Assembly: GCA_902613995.1 (NCBI GenBank)
Contig: CACMJG010000003.1
Location: forward strand, 1 to 64,000
Length of the DNA: 64,000 nucleotides
Direction: 5' to 3'
Origin: an uncultured Alphaproteobacteria bacterium
GTDB lineage: Bacteria > Pseudomonadota > Alphaproteobacteria > Methylaequorales > Methylaequoraceae
Positions 63,588 through 64,000 of this stretch are shown piece by piece. The notes beneath the pieces are model-generated. The model saw nothing but the letters and a program-made list of their open reading frames with translations. It made no database searches and had not been told where the DNA came from. The position numbers were made by a program, and so were the translations under genes. Numbering within the stretch: the first letter of the stretch is position 1; the number at the start of each line of letters is the position of its first letter.

Positions 63588-64000
63588 AAGAAAAGAAATC
63601 TCAAAAATTTGGGAGCCAGAAAATAAATTTAATATTTGGCTAAAAATTGAATTGCTAATTTGTGAAGCACTTTCCAATAGAGGTGATATTCCTAAAGATT
63701 CTTTCAAAACTATAAAAAAGAATGCACGTTTTGATATTGATAGAATTGATGTTATAGAAAAAGATGTAAAACACGACGTAATAGCTTTTTTAACAAACAT
63801 TGGAGAAAATATTGGACATGACTCTAGGTTTGTTCATATGGGCGTAACATCCTCTGATATTATAGATACGGCTTTTTCAATTCAATTAAAGCAGTCATGC
63901 TCAGTTTTGAAAAGAGAGTTAAAAAGGTTATTAAACAATCTCAAAGTTAAATCTCTAAATTTCAAAAATACAGCTTGCATAGGAAGAAGCCACGGCATTT
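63571..64000 (+). CDS. purB: Adenylosuccinate lyase, partial (runs off the right edge)
   Basis: The first 143 codons of PurB, which acts twice in purine synthesis. The frame starts MIPRYKRKEISKIWEPENKF, followed by WLKIELLICEAL and the family signature FVHMGVTSSDIIDTAFSIQL (about 88-107), and breaks off at GRSHG, the start of the conserved second catalytic region. The gene starts inside the 3' end of map. About 290 more residues would be expected beyond the window. Confidence 0.93.
   Translation, partial: MIPRYKRKEISKIWEPENKFNIWLKIELLICEALSNRGDIPKDSFKTIKKNARFDIDRIDVIEKDVKHDVIAFLTNIGENIGHDSRFVHMGVTSSDIIDTAFSIQLKQSCSVLKRELKRLLNNLKVKSLNFKNTACIGRSHGI

Noticed and set aside
1-64000. CRISPR arrays, insertion sequences, prophage genes or a replication origin.
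   Set aside because: No spaced direct repeats, transposase or integrase frames, or DnaA-box clusters were seen on either strand.

Overview
This window is a strongly AT-rich stretch of a bacterial chromosome. Its Lys/Asn-rich proteins are packed head to tail with many 4-23 bp overlaps. Several signs point to a streamlined alphaproteobacterium, probably marine: a GTTC-N7-GTTC LexA box in front of recA, a DksA without zinc cysteines, two small proteins with PopZ-like tails, a FdsA/FdsB-type formate dehydrogenase, and a flagellar cluster with RpoN-type promoters. I cannot name the genus; a relative of SAR11, HIMB59 or AEGEAN-169 is a guess from composition and gene content only.

Layout. (1) 1-10.8 kb: flagellar genes on the minus strand (flgG, flgH, flgI, a FlgJ-like rod-binding protein, an oversized flgK, flgL, then a short flagellin), with one unrecognised plus-strand gene between flagellin and flgL. 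Near-consensus sigma-54 promoters precede flgG and flgL. (2) 10.9-13.7 kb: a SixA-like pseudogene broken by one stop codon, a HAD hydrolase, a thioredoxin-like protein, YjbQ, two very small genes and a small membrane protein. (3) 13.7-24.8 kb: surface-glycan island with an O-antigen ligase-like protein, a TPR-GT9 glycosyltransferase, split transketolase, nucleotide-sugar epimerase, sugar C-methyltransferase, rfbG, rfbF, a GT2 glycosyltransferase and another methyltransferase. It could feed LPS or flagellin glycosylation. (4) 24.8-42.1 kb: housekeeping genes guaA-guaB, rlmE-ppx, an RND efflux pair, psd-pssA, a LysM protein, icd, alaS, recA, dksA and a GmhB-like phosphatase.

(5) 42.2-50.9 kb: formate oxidation module with fdsB-fdsA, an OFA-family transporter, and cofactor genes mobA, fdhD and moaA. 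Together these would import formate or oxalate, oxidise formate to CO2 with NAD+ and build the molybdenum cofactor needed. (6) 50.9-58.2 kb: nadK and argE, then a nearly complete queuosine set (queA-tgt-queF facing queD-queE-queC, then queG). Within it Tgt lacks all three zinc cysteines and QueD lacks its catalytic cysteine. (7) 58.1-64 kb: prolyl aminopeptidase, a HELIH protein, a DsbA-like protein, tRNA-Leu(UAA), a 480 bp gap without genes, two PopZ-like proteins flanking a membrane coiled-coil protein, a CinA-like protein, map and the start of purB.

The points most worth a second look are the oversized FlgK with phage-tail-like repeats, the two sigma-54 sites (one making flgL nearly leaderless), the altered QueD and Tgt active or metal sites, the SixA pseudogene, the PopZ-like pair and the CDP-sugar/transketolase cluster. 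All family assignments were made by reading motifs; no database search was possible.
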